DNA of 64,000 nt from Phaeodactylibacter xiamenensis (GTDB lineage: Bacteria; Bacteroidota; Bacteroidia; Chitinophagales; Saprospiraceae), in contig NZ_JPOS01000090.1 of assembly GCF_000759025.1 (NCBI RefSeq), positions 248,001 to 312,000 on the forward strand. Reading direction: 5' to 3'. The position numbers and the translations under genes were made by a program. This document shows positions 62,794 through 64,000 of this stretch, piece by piece (the first letter of the stretch is position 1; each line of letters starts with the position of its first letter). The notes under the pieces were generated by a model. It was not told where the DNA came from and did not search any database. It worked only from the letters and a program-made list of their open reading frames with translations.

Positions 62794-63695
62794 TACTTGA
62801 TCATGTAGTTCACACTCATATTTACCGGGCGGGTCTCGGAGTCGCCGCCGGAGATTTCTACATTGTGGGTATGCGCGCCAGCGAGGCTAGGATTAGTCTT
62901 CCACGGAAACCTCGAACCGCTAGCTGCATAATCAGCGCCAACACTTGAACCACTATTTATGAATGGCATTAAGGTGACGCCTTCATGAGTATGCGCACCG
63001 GCTTGATCAGTTTCCCCTGTAAAGGGGTTCTCCGGCATAGCCGTAGCATCCTGCTGCAGGCTGCCAAGCTCGCGGTTTTCGTCAATGCCCCGGCCTTCGT
63101 CATTGCCGCGCAGGAATATCCCCCGGTAGTCGGGCAGGTTGAAGGTAGCGCCGTTGGAGGTGCCACCGTAGGTAATTCCAATCGCATTGAAAAGATCGGG
63201 ATACTCGGTTTTGACTATACTGCGCCCATCACAAAGTAAATACCCGGTGGGCACTTTCGTTTTCGGGCCGGCAAATGGCAGAACGGTACCGGCCGGCACG
63301 CCATTATCTGCCCGACCAGCAGTAGCGGCGTACTGTACGAACATGGTGTAGGGCGAGTAGGTCAGCTGGGCACGCGGCTGCAGCTCACTGCCGCTGACTT
63401 CTATGCCCAGATAAACGGTGCTGCTGAAGATATCCGGGTTTAGTTCTGTCACACTGCCAAGATTATGGCTGTACAGGCCGCCTACGACTTCAACCGCAGC
63501 GGTCTCCTCCCAAAGGGCACTACCACCGCTGTTTTCGTGATACAGCCGAAAAGTGACCTGCTGTGTGCCATCCTGTATGGCCATACCATTGGCGTTTTTG
63601 AAAGTACCCTGAATACTGATTTGTGGAGTGTCTTGTGCCTGGAGCAGGCTGAAAAACAGGCATAGGATTGCCACTAAAGCCAAAGACTTTTTCAT
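62790..63695 (-). CDS. Secreted protein with phage tail-collar domain
   Basis: 301 aa from the ATG at 63695; a signal peptide (KKSLALVAILCLFFSLLQAQ) follows at once. Residues about 25-125 form a beta-rich region (ISIQGTFKNANGMAIQDG, TVYLGIEVSGSELQPRAQLTYSPYTMF). From about 140 the tail-collar fold is clear: PTGYLLCDGRSIVKTEYPDLFNAIGITYGG, FNLPDYRGIFLRG, two His-x-His metal sites (AGAHTHE, AGAHTHN) as in T4-type short tail fibres, and the end NMSVNYMIKY. No other phage gene is near, so it is a host protein that borrowed the fold, probably a trimeric adhesin on the cell surface. No T9SS tail. Confidence 0.87.
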   Translation of the reverse strand: MKKSLALVAILCLFFSLLQAQDTPQISIQGTFKNANGMAIQDGTQQVTFRLYHENSGGSALWEETAAVEVVGGLYSHNLGSVTELNPDIFSSTVYLGIEVSGSELQPRAQLTYSPYTMFVQYAATAGRADNGVPAGTVLPFAGPKTKVPTGYLLCDGRSIVKTEYPDLFNAIGITYGGTSNGATFNLPDYRGIFLRGNDEGRGIDENRELGSLQQDATAMPENPFTGETDQAGAHTHEGVTLMPFINSGSSVGADYAASGSRFPWKTNPSLAGAHTHNVEISGGDSETRPVNMSVNYMIKY

Positions 63696-63930
63696 AGATG
63701 CAAATTTGTTTTGGATAATGTTAACTGGTTGGAGACTAACCCCAGATTGAAATTTTTCCAAAACTAATAGCTAAAGAAAAAAAAGCCTACTGATGTCCCC
63801 CCTCATTTACCCCTCAAAAATACAAGTACCTGATAACCAGAACTTAAAAAAGCACAACTCAATAGTGTGTGGCACTAAAAAAAGCCACATCACACTTGGT
63901 TCCGGGATGGCCTGCCAACCGCTTTGGTGT

Positions 63931-64000
63931 TTATAGCTGCTGCCCCCTGACTAGTTGGGTAAGGAAAGTAGTGAAGTCGATCTGATTTTCGACCTCCATT
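63931..64000 (-). CDS. C-terminal end of a gene cut by the window edge
   Basis: A minus-strand frame is open from the window edge for 22 codons (...ENQIDFTTFLTQLVRGQQL) and stops at TAA 63933-63931. The amino-acid pattern looks like a true protein end, but it is too short to assign to a family or to be certain. Confidence 0.4.
   Translation of the reverse strand, partial: MEVENQIDFTTFLTQLVRGQQL

Noticed and set aside
62790-63695. Prophage remnant suggested by the tail-collar domain
   Set aside because: It has a signal peptide, and no capsid, terminase, integrase or other tail gene is near; collar domains occur in host surface proteins.
63850-63900. Possible terminator with T-rich segment near the window end
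   Set aside because: The inverted arms have a bulge and the A/T run is in the loop, not after the stem, so it does not fit an intrinsic terminator.

Overview
The window comes from a member of the Bacteroidota, most likely the Saprospiria (Lewinella/Phaeodactylibacter-like). The signs are several type IX secretion (T9SS) C-terminal sorting domains, one gliding-motility-type (CHU_C) C-terminus, many Bacteroidota-style lipoproteins, an LptE of the Bacteroidota type, and -7 boxes of the form TAnnTTTG with few Shine-Dalgarno sites. The genus is inference. I see no rRNA, tRNA, CRISPR array, transposase, prophage or integrated element.

Region 1 (1-12.8 kb) looks like a locus for breaking down N-glycan or amino-sugar polymers: a GH92 alpha-mannosidase (cut by the window edge), a CBM9-like secreted protein, a mannose-6-phosphate-isomerase-like protein lacking most metal ligands, a LacI regulator facing a ROK sugar kinase, a GlcN-6-P deaminase fused to a PIG-L/LmbE deacetylase, a GH20 hexosaminidase and an SSS symporter. 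Together they could release mannose and GlcNAc, import them, phosphorylate them and feed them into glycolysis. No SusC/SusD pair and no classical nagA are in the window.

Region 2 (12.8-22.4 kb) holds glycogen branching enzyme with a histone-H1-like tail, a 3-hydroxybutyrate-dehydrogenase-like SDR, a patatin-like lipase, two unknown lipoproteins, a 1014-aa CHU_C surface protein and a FemAB/GNAT-like protein. Region 3 (22.4-26.4 kb) has an FKBP isomerase, a decayed BspA-type surface-protein gene, the ghost of a second FKBP gene, and a thiol-disulfide lipoprotein.

Region 4 (26.5-44.8 kb) is mostly housekeeping: a cation exchanger, a MntA/HepT toxin-antitoxin pair, an ABC-F ATPase, LptE, a PLP decarboxylase overlapping tail-to-tail with a GH57/DUF3536 enzyme, an aldo/keto reductase, a fatty-acid-hydroxylase-like protein, a CstB-like persulfide dioxygenase-rhodanese, HPF, ribosomal protein L19 and a ferredoxin.

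Region 5 (44.8-64 kb) is dominated by secreted proteins: a Gly-rich/PKD T9SS protein and, on the minus strand, a phage-tail-collar-domain protein followed by two giant T9SS proteins (2311 and 1313 aa) sharing a repeated module. Glycerate kinase and a TPR-HTH regulator lie between. A 679-bp gene-free stretch upstream of that regulator contains a candidate small RNA or structured leader. Two copies of one palindromic intercistronic element (22.5 and 62.7 kb) each begin at the stop codon of the preceding gene.
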